Assembly (NCBI GenBank): GCA_001673575.1 | Contig: LZME01000115.1 | Location: 1 to 64,000 of the forward strand | Source: Mycolicibacter heraklionensis | GTDB taxonomy: Bacteria; Actinomycetota; Actinomycetes; Mycobacteriales; Mycobacteriaceae | Length of the DNA: 64,000 nt | Direction: 5' to 3' | Shown here: positions 32,606 through 43,314 of the stretch, piece after piece | Layout of the letters: each line of letters begins with the position of its first letter | How positions within the stretch are numbered: the stretch's first letter is position 1 | The notes under the pieces: model-generated | Told to the model about the DNA's origin: nothing | Databases searched by the model: none | What the model saw: the letters and a program-made list of their open reading frames with translations, nothing else | Made by a program: the position numbers and the translations under genes

Positions 32606-34054
32606 TTGACCGTTCCGGTGGTACACAGCGATGCGCTGGTGGTGGGGGCTGGAAGCGCGGGATCGATTGTCGCGGCCATGCTCTCGTCGGATCCGTCGTG
32701 TGCGGTCACCGTGATCGAAGCGGGTCCAGGTCTGGAGGATCCGGTCTTGGCTGCGCAGACCGCCGACGCGCTGACGTTGCCGATCGGCCCGGCCAGCCGG
32801 CTGGTGCGTCGGTACCGTGCCGAGCTGATCAGCAGAGCCGACAATGCACTGACGATCGTGCGGGGTGCGACCGTCGGAGGCTCCGGCGCGGTCAACGGGG
32901 GATACTTCTGCCGGGGGCTCCCGGCAGACTTCGCCGGCTACCCCGCGGGCTGGGCGTGGCCGCAACTGCTGGAGTCTTTTCGGGCCGTCGAAACCGACCT
33001 TGACTTCCGGGGCCCCCAACACGGGGACGCGGGCCCGATACCAGTCCGTCGCACCCATGAAATGTGCGACAACACAAAGCGATTCAACGATGCCGTACAG
33101 CGGGCAGGGTTTGGCTGGATCGACGATCTCAACGACGCGACGCTGACGACGCAGGCCGGCGTCGGAGCGGTGCCGCTCAACGTCACTGAGGACGGCGTGC
33201 GTACCGGACCGGGTGTCGCATACCTGCGGCCGGCGCTGTCGCGGGACAATCTCACGGTCCTCGCGCAGACCCGAGCGGTACGTGTTGCCATTGAAGCTGG
33301 TCGCGCCATCGCAGTCGAAGCGATCGGTGAGCAGGGTCCAATGATGCTGACAGCGGATCGAATCGTGTTGTGCGCCGGTGCGATCGGATCAGCACATCTG
33401 TTGATGCTGTCCGGTGTCGGTGAGGAGACCATGCTGCGCGATGCGGGTGTTGCGGTAAGGGCAGCGCTTCCCGTCGGCGCGCACTGCGCGGATCACCCGG
33501 AATGGCTGGTGGCAGCGGATTGGCCGGGCACGCCGGGCCGCCCCGTACTGGAGACCGTGCTGCACCATGAGGACCTGGAGATCCGGCCCTACACAGCCGG
33601 TTTCGCCACGATGGTCGGCGAGACCGACGCGCCCGATCAGCCGCAGATCGGGGTGGCGCTGATGACTCCGCGAGCTCGCGGCCGGATAAGCCTGATCTCG
33701 GGGGATCCGCAGGTAGCGCCTCGCATCGAACACCGCTATGACACCGAACCCGAAGATCTGGTGGCGTTGCGCCGCGGAGTGGATCTGGTCAAACAGATAC
33801 TGGCGTTGAGAGGCGTTGGCGGCGAACCGCGCTGGTCGACATCACAGCACCTGTGCGGTAGCGCGCCGATCGGAGCCGACGGCGACCAGGCGGCGGTGCT
33901 CGACGCGCAGTGTCGGGTGCGTGGCATCGACGGGCTGTGGGTGATCGACGGTTCGGCGCTGCCCCGGATCACCAGTCGCGGGCCGCACGCGACGATCGCG
34001 ATGCTCGCGCACCGAGCGGCGACACTGCTGTCAGGTCAGGGCCGCAGCCGGTAG
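32606..34054 (+). CDS. mftG: Mycofactocin-associated GMC oxidoreductase MftG
   Basis: This 482-residue GMC-family flavoprotein has the FAD motif LVVGAGSAGSIVAAML near the N-terminus, TVGGSGAVNGGYFCRGLP, and the C-terminal HLCGSAPIG and VIDGSALPRITSRGPHATIA. MftG reoxidises mycofactocinol and passes electrons to the respiratory chain, so the cofactor can turn over during alcohol oxidation. The likely start is TTG at 32606, six bases after the mftF stop; a GTG at 32618 is the alternative. Its 3' end overlaps the convergent P450 by 19 bases. Confidence 0.93.
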   Translation: MTVPVVHSDALVVGAGSAGSIVAAMLSSDPSCAVTVIEAGPGLEDPVLAAQTADALTLPIGPASRLVRRYRAELISRADNALTIVRGATVGGSGAVNGGYFCRGLPADFAGYPAGWAWPQLLESFRAVETDLDFRGPQHGDAGPIPVRRTHEMCDNTKRFNDAVQRAGFGWIDDLNDATLTTQAGVGAVPLNVTEDGVRTGPGVAYLRPALSRDNLTVLAQTRAVRVAIEAGRAIAVEAIGEQGPMMLTADRIVLCAGAIGSAHLLMLSGVGEETMLRDAGVAVRAALPVGAHCADHPEWLVAADWPGTPGRPVLETVLHHEDLEIRPYTAGFATMVGETDAPDQPQIGVALMTPRARGRISLISGDPQVAPRIEHRYDTEPEDLVALRRGVDLVKQILALRGVGGEPRWSTSQHLCGSAPIGADGDQAAVLDAQCRVRGIDGLWVIDGSALPRITSRGPHATIAMLAHRAATLLSGQGRSR

Positions 34055-35289
34055 CGGATCGGCAGGTGCTTGAGGCCGCCGACGAACGTCGTCGACACCA
34101 ACTGCGGCTCGCCGGCCAGTTCGATGGCTTCCAGCCGCGGCAACAAGGCGCTGAAGAAGCTGCTGATCTCCATGCGCGCCAAGGCCGAACCCACGCAGAA
34201 GTGCACGCCGTGACCGAACGCCAGATGCTTGTTCGGGTCGCGGCCGACGTCGAACGCGAACGGGTCATCGAACACGTCTTCGTCGCGGTTGGCCGAAACG
34301 TAGGACAGATAGACCGATTCGCCCTCGGCGATCGGCACACCGCGCACCTCGGTGTCCGCGGTGGCGGTGCGCATGAACTCCTTGACCGGTGTCACCCAGC
34401 GGATGATCTCCTCGACCGCGGTCGGCATCAGGCGCAGGTCGGAGCGGAGTCGCTCGCGCTGATCGGGGTGCTCGACGAGTGCGCGCAGGCCGCCGCCGAT
34501 CGCTGCGCTGGTGGTGTCGTGGCCGGCGGTGGCGATGATGACGTAGTACGAAGCGGTGTCCACATCCGACAGCGGGGCGCCGTCGATGGTCGCGTTGGCG
34601 ATCGTCGAAGCCAGGTCCTCGGTGGGTTGTGCTCGCCGCGCCGCGGTCAGCGCCCCGAAGTAGGAGAAGAAGTCGAGCAGCACCGGCAACTGCTCCTCGG
34701 GAGTCAACCCGCGGCGGTACTCCTCGTCGTCGCCGCCGAAGAGTTCCTGGGTCAGCCGCAGCATGCGGCCGAAGTCCGTCTCCGGCAGGCCCAGCAGCGA
34801 CATGATGACGAACAGTGGGTAGTTGACCGCCACCTCCTGGACGAAGTCGCACTCCGGGCCGAGCTGCACCATCTTCTCGACGTATTGCTGGGCGAGCTCG
34901 TCAATGCGGGTCTTGAGCATTCGCATCGCCTTGGGGCGGAACCAATCTGAGACGATTGCGCGCATCTTGTGGTGTTGCGGATCGTCCATGTGGATCAGGG
35001 TCCGCAGACCCATTCCGGATTCCAGCAGGGAGCGCTGCAGGTCGTCGGCGTCGGCGGGCGCCAGCACCGGACGCGGCGCGTTGATCCACAGCTGGTTGTC
35101 GCGTTCGATCTCCATGATGTCGGCATGGCGGGTGATGGCCCAGAACGGGCGGTAGGGCCGACGATCGACCAGGGACACCGGTGCGTGTGCGCGCAGATGG
35201 GTCAGGGCGGCGTGCAGACGAGGTTCATCGGCATAGGCGCTGGGGTCGACGAACACCTGGGCGGCCTGGTCGATGATCGGTGCGCTCAT
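34036..35289 (-). CDS. Cytochrome P450 monooxygenase
   Basis: This 417-residue P450 has an I-helix A-G-H-D-T-T, a K-helix E-x-x-R (EEIIRWVTPV), and the heme loop FGHGVHFCVGSALARMEI with Cys365. The C-helix region is HMDDPQHHKMRAIVSDWFRP. It lies next to mftG and may supply alcohols that mycofactocin-dependent dehydrogenases oxidise; this is inference from position. Upstream of the start is a perfect 12-base palindrome (TGACACGTGTCA), a different operator type from the ACTGTAA sites of the first two P450s. Confidence 0.92.
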   Translation of the reverse strand: MSAPIIDQAAQVFVDPSAYADEPRLHAALTHLRAHAPVSLVDRRPYRPFWAITRHADIMEIERDNQLWINAPRPVLAPADADDLQRSLLESGMGLRTLIHMDDPQHHKMRAIVSDWFRPKAMRMLKTRIDELAQQYVEKMVQLGPECDFVQEVAVNYPLFVIMSLLGLPETDFGRMLRLTQELFGGDDEEYRRGLTPEEQLPVLLDFFSYFGALTAARRAQPTEDLASTIANATIDGAPLSDVDTASYYVIIATAGHDTTSAAIGGGLRALVEHPDQRERLRSDLRLMPTAVEEIIRWVTPVKEFMRTATADTEVRGVPIAEGESVYLSYVSANRDEDVFDDPFAFDVGRDPNKHLAFGHGVHFCVGSALARMEISSFFSALLPRLEAIELAGEPQLVSTTFVGGLKHLPIRYRLRP

Positions 35290-35312
35290 ACCCTGCTCCT
35301 CGTCGAAATTTT

Positions 35313-35324
35313 TGACACGTGTCA
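35313..35324. promoter_or_regulatory. Perfect palindrome upstream of the third P450
   Basis: TGACACGTGTCA is a perfect 12-base palindrome 24 bases upstream of the P450 start (35289) and 80 bases upstream of the divergent carboxylesterase start (35404). It is typical in form for a TetR-family operator and could serve both genes. Confidence 0.55.
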
Positions 35325-35403
35325 GGTTTGAATCCAGTGTTGCGGATCAGCGGCCGTCGTGGCGGCGCTTTGGGCTGATCCACCCCGATTAGGCTCTTCG
35401 GTC

Positions 35404-37056
35404 ATGTCGATCGGATCGTGTCGGTGGGGTCGCCGGGTCGGCGCCGTCGTCCTGGCGCTGACTGCGGTGTTGGCCGGCGGGTGCGCGCGCTCGGACGGGG
35501 CGGCGTCACATCCGAGCGTGGGGCCCCGGGCGGTCGCGCTCAACGCCGACGTGGTGCGGACCGGCTCTGGCCTGCTGAGGGGAACCGTCGGTCCGGATCA
35601 CCGGCTGTTTCAAGGGATCCCGTACGCCGCGCCGCCGGTCGGGCCGTTGCGGTGGCAACGCCCGGCGCCGATGCCGGCGTGGCCGGGTGTGCGGGACGCC
35701 GTCAGACGCGGGCCCTGGTGCATCCAGCCCGACGCCGCCGACGTCGATCCGATCAGCGAAGACTGCCTGACGCTCAACGTCTGGACGCCCACCGGCTCGG
35801 CCGCCGAACCGCTACCGGTCATGGTGTGGATCCACGGCGGCAGTTTCATGCGGGGGGCCGGCGACATCTACCACGCGCAACGGCTTGCGGTCCGCGGACG
35901 CATCGTCGTCGTGACGATCAACTACCGGCTGGGGGCGCTCGGCTTCCTGGCCGACCCGGCGTTGGGGGACCCTGGCAACTATGGGCTGGCCGACCAGCAG
36001 GCGGCCCTGCGTTGGGTTCGCGACAACATCGACGAATTCGGCGGTGACCCAGACAAAGTGACGATCGCCGGTGAATCCGCCGGTGGTATGTCGGTCTGTG
36101 ACCACCTGGCCGCCCCGGAGTCGGCGGGCCTGTTTCGGGCCGCCATCATTCAGAGCGGGCCATGCCAGGCTCAGGTCGAGGTGCCCGAGGCGCAGCGGAT
36201 CAGCCGCGAATACACCGAATCCCTGGGCTGTGGCGAGCGGGCCACGGCGCCGCACGACCCTGACGAGCTGACTGCATCGTGCCTGCGGGCGCTGCCGCCC
36301 GACCGGCTGGCCAAGCCGCTGTGGTACTCGCGGTTCGGCACGGATCACCTCAGCGGACCGGTGGTCGGCGGCGCGCTGCTGCCCAACGATCCGGTGCGAG
36401 CGTTCCGGGAATCCCCGGCGCAGGGCGGCCCCGCGGGCAAGCCGGTATTGCTGGGGGTCAACCGTGACGAGTTCACCATGTTCGTCGCGCTGCGGTATCT
36501 GCGCGTCGGACAGGAGATCACCGCCGCGGAATACCCCGACGAGCTGGCCGACACCTTCGGCCGCGACTCCGCCGCCGCGGTGGCGGAGCACTATCCGCCG
36601 GGCCGGTTCGACGGCAGCGTCTCGCTGGCCTACGCGGCCGCTGCCACCGACGACATCTTCGCCTGCCTGGCCGACCGGATGGCCCGCGGCCTCGCCGGTG
36701 GCGCGCCCGTCTACGGCTACGAATTCGACGACCCGCACGCCCCGGCCCCGGAGTTGTACGACCAGGTGCCGTTCCCGATCGGCGCCACCCACTCGCTGGA
36801 GATGCGCTATCTCTTCGATATCGGCGGCGCCCCGCCGCTGGACTCCGCCCAGCGCCGGCTGTCCGACCAGATGATCGAGTACTGGACCGGGTTCGTGGCC
36901 ACCGGTGCGCCGATCGCCGTCGACCAACCCGACTGGCCCGCGGTCGGAACCGGACCCGACCGGCGGTGGATGTCACTGCGCACCGACGGCAGTCGGATGA
37001 TCACCGACTACGCCGCCGAGCACCAGTGCGACTTCTGGGCGACGATCCGCGGCTGA
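35404..37056 (+). CDS. Lipoprotein type-B carboxylesterase/lipase
   Basis: This 550-residue protein starts with a lipoprotein signal peptide: two Arg, a hydrophobic core and the lipobox LAGGC with Cys27, so it is exported and lipid-anchored. The carboxylesterase domain has the oxyanion segment VWIHGGSFMRGAG, the nucleophile in GESAGG (Ser225), and a C-terminal catalytic His within GATHSLEM. A disulfide-type Cys pair is also visible. It probably hydrolyses extracellular esters, releasing acids or alcohols for the cell. The ATG at 35404 begins the signal peptide. A hairpin repeat lies 24 bases after the stop. Confidence 0.9.
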   Translation: MSIGSCRWGRRVGAVVLALTAVLAGGCARSDGAASHPSVGPRAVALNADVVRTGSGLLRGTVGPDHRLFQGIPYAAPPVGPLRWQRPAPMPAWPGVRDAVRRGPWCIQPDAADVDPISEDCLTLNVWTPTGSAAEPLPVMVWIHGGSFMRGAGDIYHAQRLAVRGRIVVVTINYRLGALGFLADPALGDPGNYGLADQQAALRWVRDNIDEFGGDPDKVTIAGESAGGMSVCDHLAAPESAGLFRAAIIQSGPCQAQVEVPEAQRISREYTESLGCGERATAPHDPDELTASCLRALPPDRLAKPLWYSRFGTDHLSGPVVGGALLPNDPVRAFRESPAQGGPAGKPVLLGVNRDEFTMFVALRYLRVGQEITAAEYPDELADTFGRDSAAAVAEHYPPGRFDGSVSLAYAAAATDDIFACLADRMARGLAGGAPVYGYEFDDPHAPAPELYDQVPFPIGATHSLEMRYLFDIGGAPPLDSAQRRLSDQMIEYWTGFVATGAPIAVDQPDWPAVGTGPDRRWMSLRTDGSRMITDYAAEHQCDFWATIRG

Positions 37057-37080
37057 CCCGCTCCAGCCCACGCTGTCCCT

Positions 37081-37112
37081 CGCCGAGTGTGAAGCCAACG
37101 TCACGCTCGGCG
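37081..37112. repeat. Hairpin repeat between convergent genes
   Basis: CGCCGAGTGTGA at 37081-37092 and TCACGCTCGGCG at 37101-37112 form a 12-bp stem with one G-T pair and an eight-base loop. Near-identical hairpins (GCCGAGCGTGA-type) recur in mycobacterial intergenic regions, from memory of those genomes. Here it sits between the stops of the carboxylesterase and the hotdog-fold gene and could terminate both. Confidence 0.65.
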
Positions 37113-37138
37113 GGGGGAGCAGGCCGGCTCGCCCGTAA

Positions 37139-37612
37139 TCAGGCCGGCGTCACCCAGGTGGTGATATCGGCGTGCACCACCTCGACGCCCGCCTTGTCGG
37201 TGATGCTGACCGGCACCACCACCTCGGTGCCTTCGGTGATCGAATTGAAGTCCGGTGGGTCCAGCCGGGCCGTCGCCCGCAACGACGTCGTCGCCTTGGC
37301 CAGGTAAGCCACGTTCATCGCCTTGGGAATCCAGCGGTGACTGCGCGGCACGGTGGCCTCCATCAACATCCCCATCGCGACTTCGGCCGCGTTGCAGGAC
37401 GCGATCGCGTGCACGGTGTGCAGGTGGTTGTAGACGAACGGCCACTTGGGTACCAGCACCTCGGCCAGCCCGGGCTCCATCCGGACCACGTGCGGAAGGA
37501 CCGAGGCGAAGTAGGGGACCCGGGCCATCGCCGCGGCCGAGAACAGCCGGGTGCCGCCGGGGATGCCCGCCAGCCGTCGCCATGTCTGATATGTACTGGT
37601 AGATCCGGTCAC
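37139..37612 (-). CDS. Hotdog-fold protein (DUF4442/PaaI thioesterase-like)
   Basis: This 157-residue protein has the DUF4442 hotdog pattern: helix RLFSAAAMARVPYFASVLPHV, the segment NHLHTVHAIASCNAAEVAMG (with the central helix and possible catalytic residues) and closing strands RATARLDPPDF and VVPVSITDKAGVEVVHADIT. Hotdog proteins hydrolyse acyl-CoA thioesters or bind acyl groups. The family is mostly uncharacterised in mycobacteria. Its start at 37612 is eight bases from a perfect 7-6-7 palindrome, so it is probably under TetR-type control. Confidence 0.8.
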   Translation of the reverse strand: MTGSTSTYQTWRRLAGIPGGTRLFSAAAMARVPYFASVLPHVVRMEPGLAEVLVPKWPFVYNHLHTVHAIASCNAAEVAMGMLMEATVPRSHRWIPKAMNVAYLAKATTSLRATARLDPPDFNSITEGTEVVVPVSITDKAGVEVVHADITTWVTPA

Positions 37613-37620
37613 GGTGAGCT

Positions 37621-37640
37621 ACCTTACCGGCAAGTAAGGT
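37621..37640. promoter_or_regulatory. Palindromic operator upstream of the hotdog-fold gene
   Basis: ACCTTAC-CGGCAA-GTAAGGT is a perfect 7-6-7 inverted repeat eight bases upstream of the hotdog gene start. Form and position fit a TetR-family operator. It is about 120 bases from the S10 promoter and so probably does not control the ribosomal operon. Confidence 0.55.
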
Positions 37641-38075
37641 CTGTCGCCGGTCCGCTCGCCGCCGGCCGGCCGCAAGGTCCGGGGGCGCTGGCGCCGGGTT
37701 GACGCCGAGGTTCGGGCGTCACACCTCCTTCGGCGAGCCTGGCTAAACCGCGGGGATTTGGCCGCTGACCCGATCTGGGGCATACTATTCAGGTTCGCCT
37801 GCGCCGGGGTTGACCCTGGCCGGGCATACGACCAGCGCCCACCCGGGCGCGTCCGGTCCCATTCTCGCCGTACGGAGCATTTTCGCCGTGCACGGGGCCG
37901 TGTGAGGGCGACACGCCCGACCGCGGGGACCGGTGGACCAGGACAGGTAAACAGCGGCGGCAGCGCCCAGCGCAGTGTCGACACCGGGCCCTCGGGTTCG
38001 AAAAGGTAGCGACGAGCTGGGGCACATAAGGGTTCGAAACACGGACCCCCTTTGCAGGAGTGAGGTAGCAGAAGC
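37641..38075 (+). promoter_or_regulatory. S10 operon promoter and long leader
   Basis: A sigma-A-like promoter is visible: TTGGCC at 37758-37763, 17 bases, then CATACT at 37781-37786 (TACTAT at 37783 is an overlapping alternative). The leader from there to the rpsJ GTG is about 280 bases. It holds no convincing gene; an open frame at 37758-38009 overlaps the promoter and has no family resemblance. Such a long leader leaves room for autogenous control, but no known ribosomal leader motif was recognised. Confidence 0.55.
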
Positions 38076-38381
38076 GTGGCGGGACAAAAGATCCGCATCA
38101 GGCTCAAGGCCTACGACCACGAGGCGATTGACGCCTCGGCGCGCAAGATCGTTGAGACGGTCACTCGTACCGGTGCGTCCGTAGTCGGCCCGGTGCCACT
38201 GCCGACCGAGAAGAACGTGTATTGCGTTATCCGGTCCCCGCACAAGTACAAGGACTCGCGGGAGCACTTCGAGATGCGCACCCACAAGCGGCTTATCGAC
38301 ATCCTCGACCCCACGCCGAAGACCGTTGACGCTTTGATGCGCATCGATCTGCCGGCCAGCGTCGACGTCAATATCCAATAG
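38076..38381 (+). CDS. rpsJ: 30S ribosomal protein S10
   Basis: This 101-residue protein matches S10 throughout ([56 protein letters not shown]). S10 lies in the 30S head and, as NusE, also joins transcription antitermination. It is the first gene of the S10 operon. The GTG at 38076 follows GGAGTGAGG and is the only start that gives the usual N-terminus. Confidence 0.98.
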
Positions 38382-38407
38382 ATCCCAGTAGGAAGCTACC
38401 GAAAACC

Positions 38408-39061
38408 ATGGCACGCAAAGGTATTTTGGGTACCAAACTGGGCATGACGCAGGTGTTCGACGAGAACAACAAGGTCGTGCCGGTCACGGTCGTCAAGGCC
38501 GGGCCAAACGTGGTGACCCGCATCCGTACCCCCGAGCGCGACGGCTACAGCGCCGTGCAGCTCGCCTACGGCGAGATCAGCCCCCGCAAGGTGAACAAGC
38601 CGGTCACCGGTCAGTACGCCGCCGCGGGTGTGAACCCCCGCCGCCACCTGGCCGAGTTGCGGCTGGACAGCGAAGAGGCAGCGGCCGCCTATGAAATCGG
38701 CCAGGAACTGACCGCCGAGATTTTCAGTGACGGCAGCTACGTCGACGTCACCGGAACCTCCAAGGGCAAGGGCTACGCCGGCACCATGAAGCGGCACGGC
38801 TTCCGGGGCCAGGGCGCCGGTCACGGCGCTCAGGCGGTGCACCGCCGGCCGGGTTCGATCGGTGGCTGCTCGACCCCCGGCCGGGTGTTCAAGGGCACCC
38901 GGATGTCGGGCCGGATGGGCAGCGACCGTGTCACCACCCAGAACCTGGTGGTGCACAAGGTCGACGCCGAGAACGGTGTGCTGTTGATCAAGGGCGCCAT
39001 TCCGGGCCGCAACGGTGGGCTGGTTCTGGTCCGCAGCGCGATCAAAAAGGGTGAGAAGTAA
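38408..39061 (+). CDS. rplC: 50S ribosomal protein L3
   Basis: This 217-residue protein has the L3 pattern ([60 protein letters not shown]). L3 binds 23S rRNA near the peptidyl-transferase centre through its long loop. It is the second gene of the S10 operon. Its last base is the first base of the rplD start codon, so the two are translationally coupled. Confidence 0.98.
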   Translation: MARKGILGTKLGMTQVFDENNKVVPVTVVKAGPNVVTRIRTPERDGYSAVQLAYGEISPRKVNKPVTGQYAAAGVNPRRHLAELRLDSEEAAAAYEIGQELTAEIFSDGSYVDVTGTSKGKGYAGTMKRHGFRGQGAGHGAQAVHRRPGSIGGCSTPGRVFKGTRMSGRMGSDRVTTQNLVVHKVDAENGVLLIKGAIPGRNGGLVLVRSAIKKGEK

Positions 39062-39723
39062 TGGCCGGCATCAAGATTGACGTCAAGACTCCGGACGGCA
39101 AGTCCAGCGGCTCGGTTGAGCTGCCCGCCGAGCTGTTCGACGCTCCCGCCAACATCGCGCTCATGCACCAGGTGGTGATCGCTCAGTTGGCCGCGGCCCG
39201 TCAGGGTACGCACTCGACCAAGACCCGCGGTGAGGTCAGCGGCGGTGGCCGTAAGCCTTACCGGCAGAAGGGAACCGGCCGGGCCCGTCAGGGTTCGACC
39301 CGGGCGCCGCAGTTCACCGGCGGTGGCGTGGTGCACGGCCCCAAGCCGCGCGACTACAGCCAGCGCACCCCGAAGAAGATGATCGCCGCTGCCCTGCGCG
39401 GAGCGTTGTCGGACCGGGCGCGCAACGGCCGGATCCACGCGATCACCGAACTGGTGAGCGGACAGACGCCGTCGACCAAGGACGCCAAGACGTTCCTGGG
39501 CTCGATCACTGACCGCAAGCAGGTGCTGGTGGTCATCGGCCGGGCCGACGAGACGGGCGCCAAGAGCGTGCGCAACCTGCCGGGTGTGCACATCCTGTCC
39601 CCGGACCAGCTCAACACCCACGATGTGCTGCGTGCCGACGACGTGGTGTTCAGCGTCGAGGCTCTGAACGACTACATCGCCAGAAACACAGCTCACACCA
39701 CCGCTCAGGAGGTTTCGGCCTGA
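39061..39723 (+). CDS. rplD: 50S ribosomal protein L4
   Basis: This 220-residue L4 carries the conserved tunnel loop ([20 protein letters not shown], then [20 protein letters not shown]). L4 lines the peptide exit tunnel; in some bacteria it represses its own operon, but no evidence of that is visible here. It overlaps both neighbours by one base. Confidence 0.98.
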   Translation: MAGIKIDVKTPDGKSSGSVELPAELFDAPANIALMHQVVIAQLAAARQGTHSTKTRGEVSGGGRKPYRQKGTGRARQGSTRAPQFTGGGVVHGPKPRDYSQRTPKKMIAAALRGALSDRARNGRIHAITELVSGQTPSTKDAKTFLGSITDRKQVLVVIGRADETGAKSVRNLPGVHILSPDQLNTHDVLRADDVVFSVEALNDYIARNTAHTTAQEVSA

Positions 39724-40025
39724 TGGCGACCATCACCGACCCCCGCGACATCATCCTCGCGCCGGTCATCTCCGAGAAGTCCTACGGACTGATCGAGGAC
39801 AACGTGTACACGTTCGTGGTGCACCCGGACTCGAACAAGACGCAGATCAAGATCGCGATCGAGAAGATCTTCGCGGTCAAGGTTTCGTCGGTGAACACCG
39901 CGAACCGGCCGGGCAAGCGCAAGCGGTCCCGGACCGGCTACGGCAAGCGCAAGGACACCAAGCGCGCCATTGTGACTCTGGCGCCCGGCAGCAAGCCGAT
40001 CGACCTGTTCGCCGCACCGGCCTGA
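39723..40025 (+). CDS. rplW: 50S ribosomal protein L23
   Basis: This 100-residue L23 begins [20 protein letters not shown] and has the loop [21 protein letters not shown]23 sits at the exit of the peptide tunnel and docks trigger factor and signal recognition particle. The start codon overlaps the rplD stop. Confidence 0.98.
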   Translation: MATITDPRDIILAPVISEKSYGLIEDNVYTFVVHPDSNKTQIKIAIEKIFAVKVSSVNTANRPGKRKRSRTGYGKRKDTKRAIVTLAPGSKPIDLFAAPA

Positions 40026-40052
40026 CCGGAGTGAGAGAGAGATCTAACTGAC

Positions 40053-40889
40053 ATGGGAATCCGCAAGTACAAGCCGACGACCCCCGGTCGTCGCGGTGCC
40101 AGCGTCTCCGATTTCGCTGAGCTCACCCGCTCTCACCCGGAGAAGTCGCTGGTCCGGCCGCTGCACGGCCATGGTGGGCGTAACGCCCACGGCCGGATCA
40201 CCACCCGGCACAAGGGTGGCGGTCACAAGCGTGCCTACCGCGTGATCGACTTCCGTCGGCACGACAAGGACGGCGTCAACGCCAAGGTCGCCCACATCGA
40301 GTACGACCCGAACCGCACTGCGCGTATCGCGCTGCTGCACTACCTGGACGGTGAGAAGCGCTACATCATCGCCCCCCAGGGTCTGTCTCAGGGCGACGTG
40401 GTGGAATCGGGCGCCAACGCCGACATCAAGCCGGGCAACAACCTGCCGCTGCGCAACATCCCCGCCGGCACCCTGGTGCACGCGGTGGAGCTGCGCCCGG
40501 GAGGCGGGGCCAAGCTGGCCCGCTCGGCTGGGTCCAGCATCCAGCTGTTGGGTAAGGAAGGCGCCTACGCCTCGCTGCGTATGCCTTCGGGCGAGATCCG
40601 CCGAGTCGACGTGCGCTGCCGCGCCACCGTCGGCGAGGTGGGTAACGCCGAGCAGGCCAACATCAACTGGGGTAAGGCCGGCCGTATGCGATGGAAGGGC
40701 AAGCGCCCGACCGTCCGTGGTGTCGTCATGAACCCGGTGGACCACCCGCACGGTGGTGGTGAGGGCAAGACCTCCGGCGGCCGGCACCCGGTCAGCCCGT
40801 GGGGTAAGCCGGAGGGTCGCACCCGCCGGCCGAACAAGCCCAGCGACAAGCTCATCGTCCGACGCCGGCGCACCGGCAAGAAGCGCTAG
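40053..40889 (+). CDS. rplB: 50S ribosomal protein L2
   Basis: This 278-residue L2 has the N-terminal [20 protein letters not shown], the RNA-binding core, and the C-terminal [20 protein letters not shown] with the conserved His important for peptidyl transfer. Its ATG is 27 bases after rplW, preceded by GGAGTGAGAGAG. L2 is needed for subunit joining. Confidence 0.98.
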   Translation: MGIRKYKPTTPGRRGASVSDFAELTRSHPEKSLVRPLHGHGGRNAHGRITTRHKGGGHKRAYRVIDFRRHDKDGVNAKVAHIEYDPNRTARIALLHYLDGEKRYIIAPQGLSQGDVVESGANADIKPGNNLPLRNIPAGTLVHAVELRPGGGAKLARSAGSSIQLLGKEGAYASLRMPSGEIRRVDVRCRATVGEVGNAEQANINWGKAGRMRWKGKRPTVRGVVMNPVDHPHGGGEGKTSGGRHPVSPWGKPEGRTRRPNKPSDKLIVRRRRTGKKR

Positions 40890-40906
40890 GAATCGGAGGG
40901 AAAGCG

Positions 40907-41184
40907 ATGCCACGCAGCCTCAAGAAGGGTCCGTTCGTCGACGACCATCTGCTCAAGAAGGTCGACGTTCAGAACGAGAAGAACACCAAGCAGGTCATCA
41001 AGACCTGGTCGCGTCGGTCGACGATCATCCCGGACTTCATCGGGCACACGTTCGCCGTACACGATGGCCGCAAGCATGTTCCGGTATTCGTCACCGAGTC
41101 GATGGTCGGGCACAAGCTCGGCGAATTTGCTCCGACGCGCACCTTCAAGGGACACATCAAAGACGACCGGAAGGCTAAGCGCCG

Positions 41185-41188
<4 letters not shown>
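40907..41188 (+). CDS. rpsS: 30S ribosomal protein S19
   Basis: This 93-residue S19 begins [20 protein letters not shown] and contains [20 protein letters not shown] and [15 protein letters not shown]. It is in the 30S head near the A-site tRNA. The stop overlaps the rplV GTG start by four bases. Confidence 0.98.
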
Positions 41189-42653
<1,465 letters not shown>

Positions 42654-42655
42654 TC

Positions 42656-43072
42656 ATGTTGATTCCCCGTAAGGTCAAGCACCGCAAGCAGCATCACCCC
42701 AAGCAGCGCGGCATCGCCAGCGGCGGCACCGCGGTGACGTTTGGTGAGTACGGTATCCAGGCACTGGAGCACGCCTACATCACCAACCGGCAGATCGAGT
42801 CGGCTCGTATCGCCATCAACCGGCACATCAAGCGTGGCGGCAAGGTGTGGATCAACATCTTCCCGGACCGTCCGCTGACCAAGAAGCCTGCCGAAACCCG
42901 CATGGGTTCCGGTAAGGGTTCGCCGGAGTGGTGGGTCGCCAACGTCAAGCCGGGCCGGGTGCTGTTCGAGCTGAGCTACCCGAACGAGGCCATTGCCCGC
43001 GCCGCACTGACCCGGGCGATCCACAAGCTGCCGATCAAGGCGCGCATCGTGACCCGAGAGGAGCAGTTCTGA
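42656..43072 (+). CDS. rplP: 50S ribosomal protein L16
   Basis: This 138-residue L16 begins [20 protein letters not shown] and has [20 protein letters not shown], the conserved loop next to the tRNA acceptor ends. It overlaps rpmC by one base. Confidence 0.98.
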   Translation: MLIPRKVKHRKQHHPKQRGIASGGTAVTFGEYGIQALEHAYITNRQIESARIAINRHIKRGGKVWINIFPDRPLTKKPAETRMGSGKGSPEWWVANVKPGRVLFELSYPNEAIARAALTRAIHKLPIKARIVTREEQF

Positions 43073-43314
43073 TGGCAGTGGGAGTTACCGCTGGCGAACT
43101 GCGCGAGCTTAACGGCGACGAACTCGTCGAGCAGCTGCGCGAGTCCAAAGAGGAGCTGTTCAACCTGCGTTTCCAGATGGCGACCGGGCAGCTCACCAAC
43201 AACCGTCGGCTCCGCACGGTGCGCCACCAGATCGCGCGCATCTACACCGTGTTGCGCGAACGGGAACTGGGCCTGGCGTCCGGTCCCGCTGGTTCTGAAG
43301 GCGAGGCATCGTAA
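43072..43314 (+). CDS. rpmC: 50S ribosomal protein L29
   Basis: This 80-residue L29 starts [20 protein letters not shown] and has the two-helix hairpin ([20 protein letters not shown]). It sits near the tunnel exit beside L23. The ATG at 43072 overlaps the rplP stop; its last base is the first of the rpsQ start. Confidence 0.97.
   Translation: MAVGVTAGELRELNGDELVEQLRESKEELFNLRFQMATGQLTNNRRLRTVRHQIARIYTVLRERELGLASGPAGSEGEAS

Noticed and set aside
1..34054. KstR or KstR2 operators, looked for because of the steroid-like gene set
   Set aside because: No TnnAACnnGTTnnA or AnCAAGnnCTTGnT site was recognised in the intergenic regions read by eye.
37758..38009. Possible 83-residue gene in the S10 leader
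   Set aside because: It begins on the -35 element of the S10 promoter, has no recognisable family and no ribosome binding site; a leader is the simpler reading.
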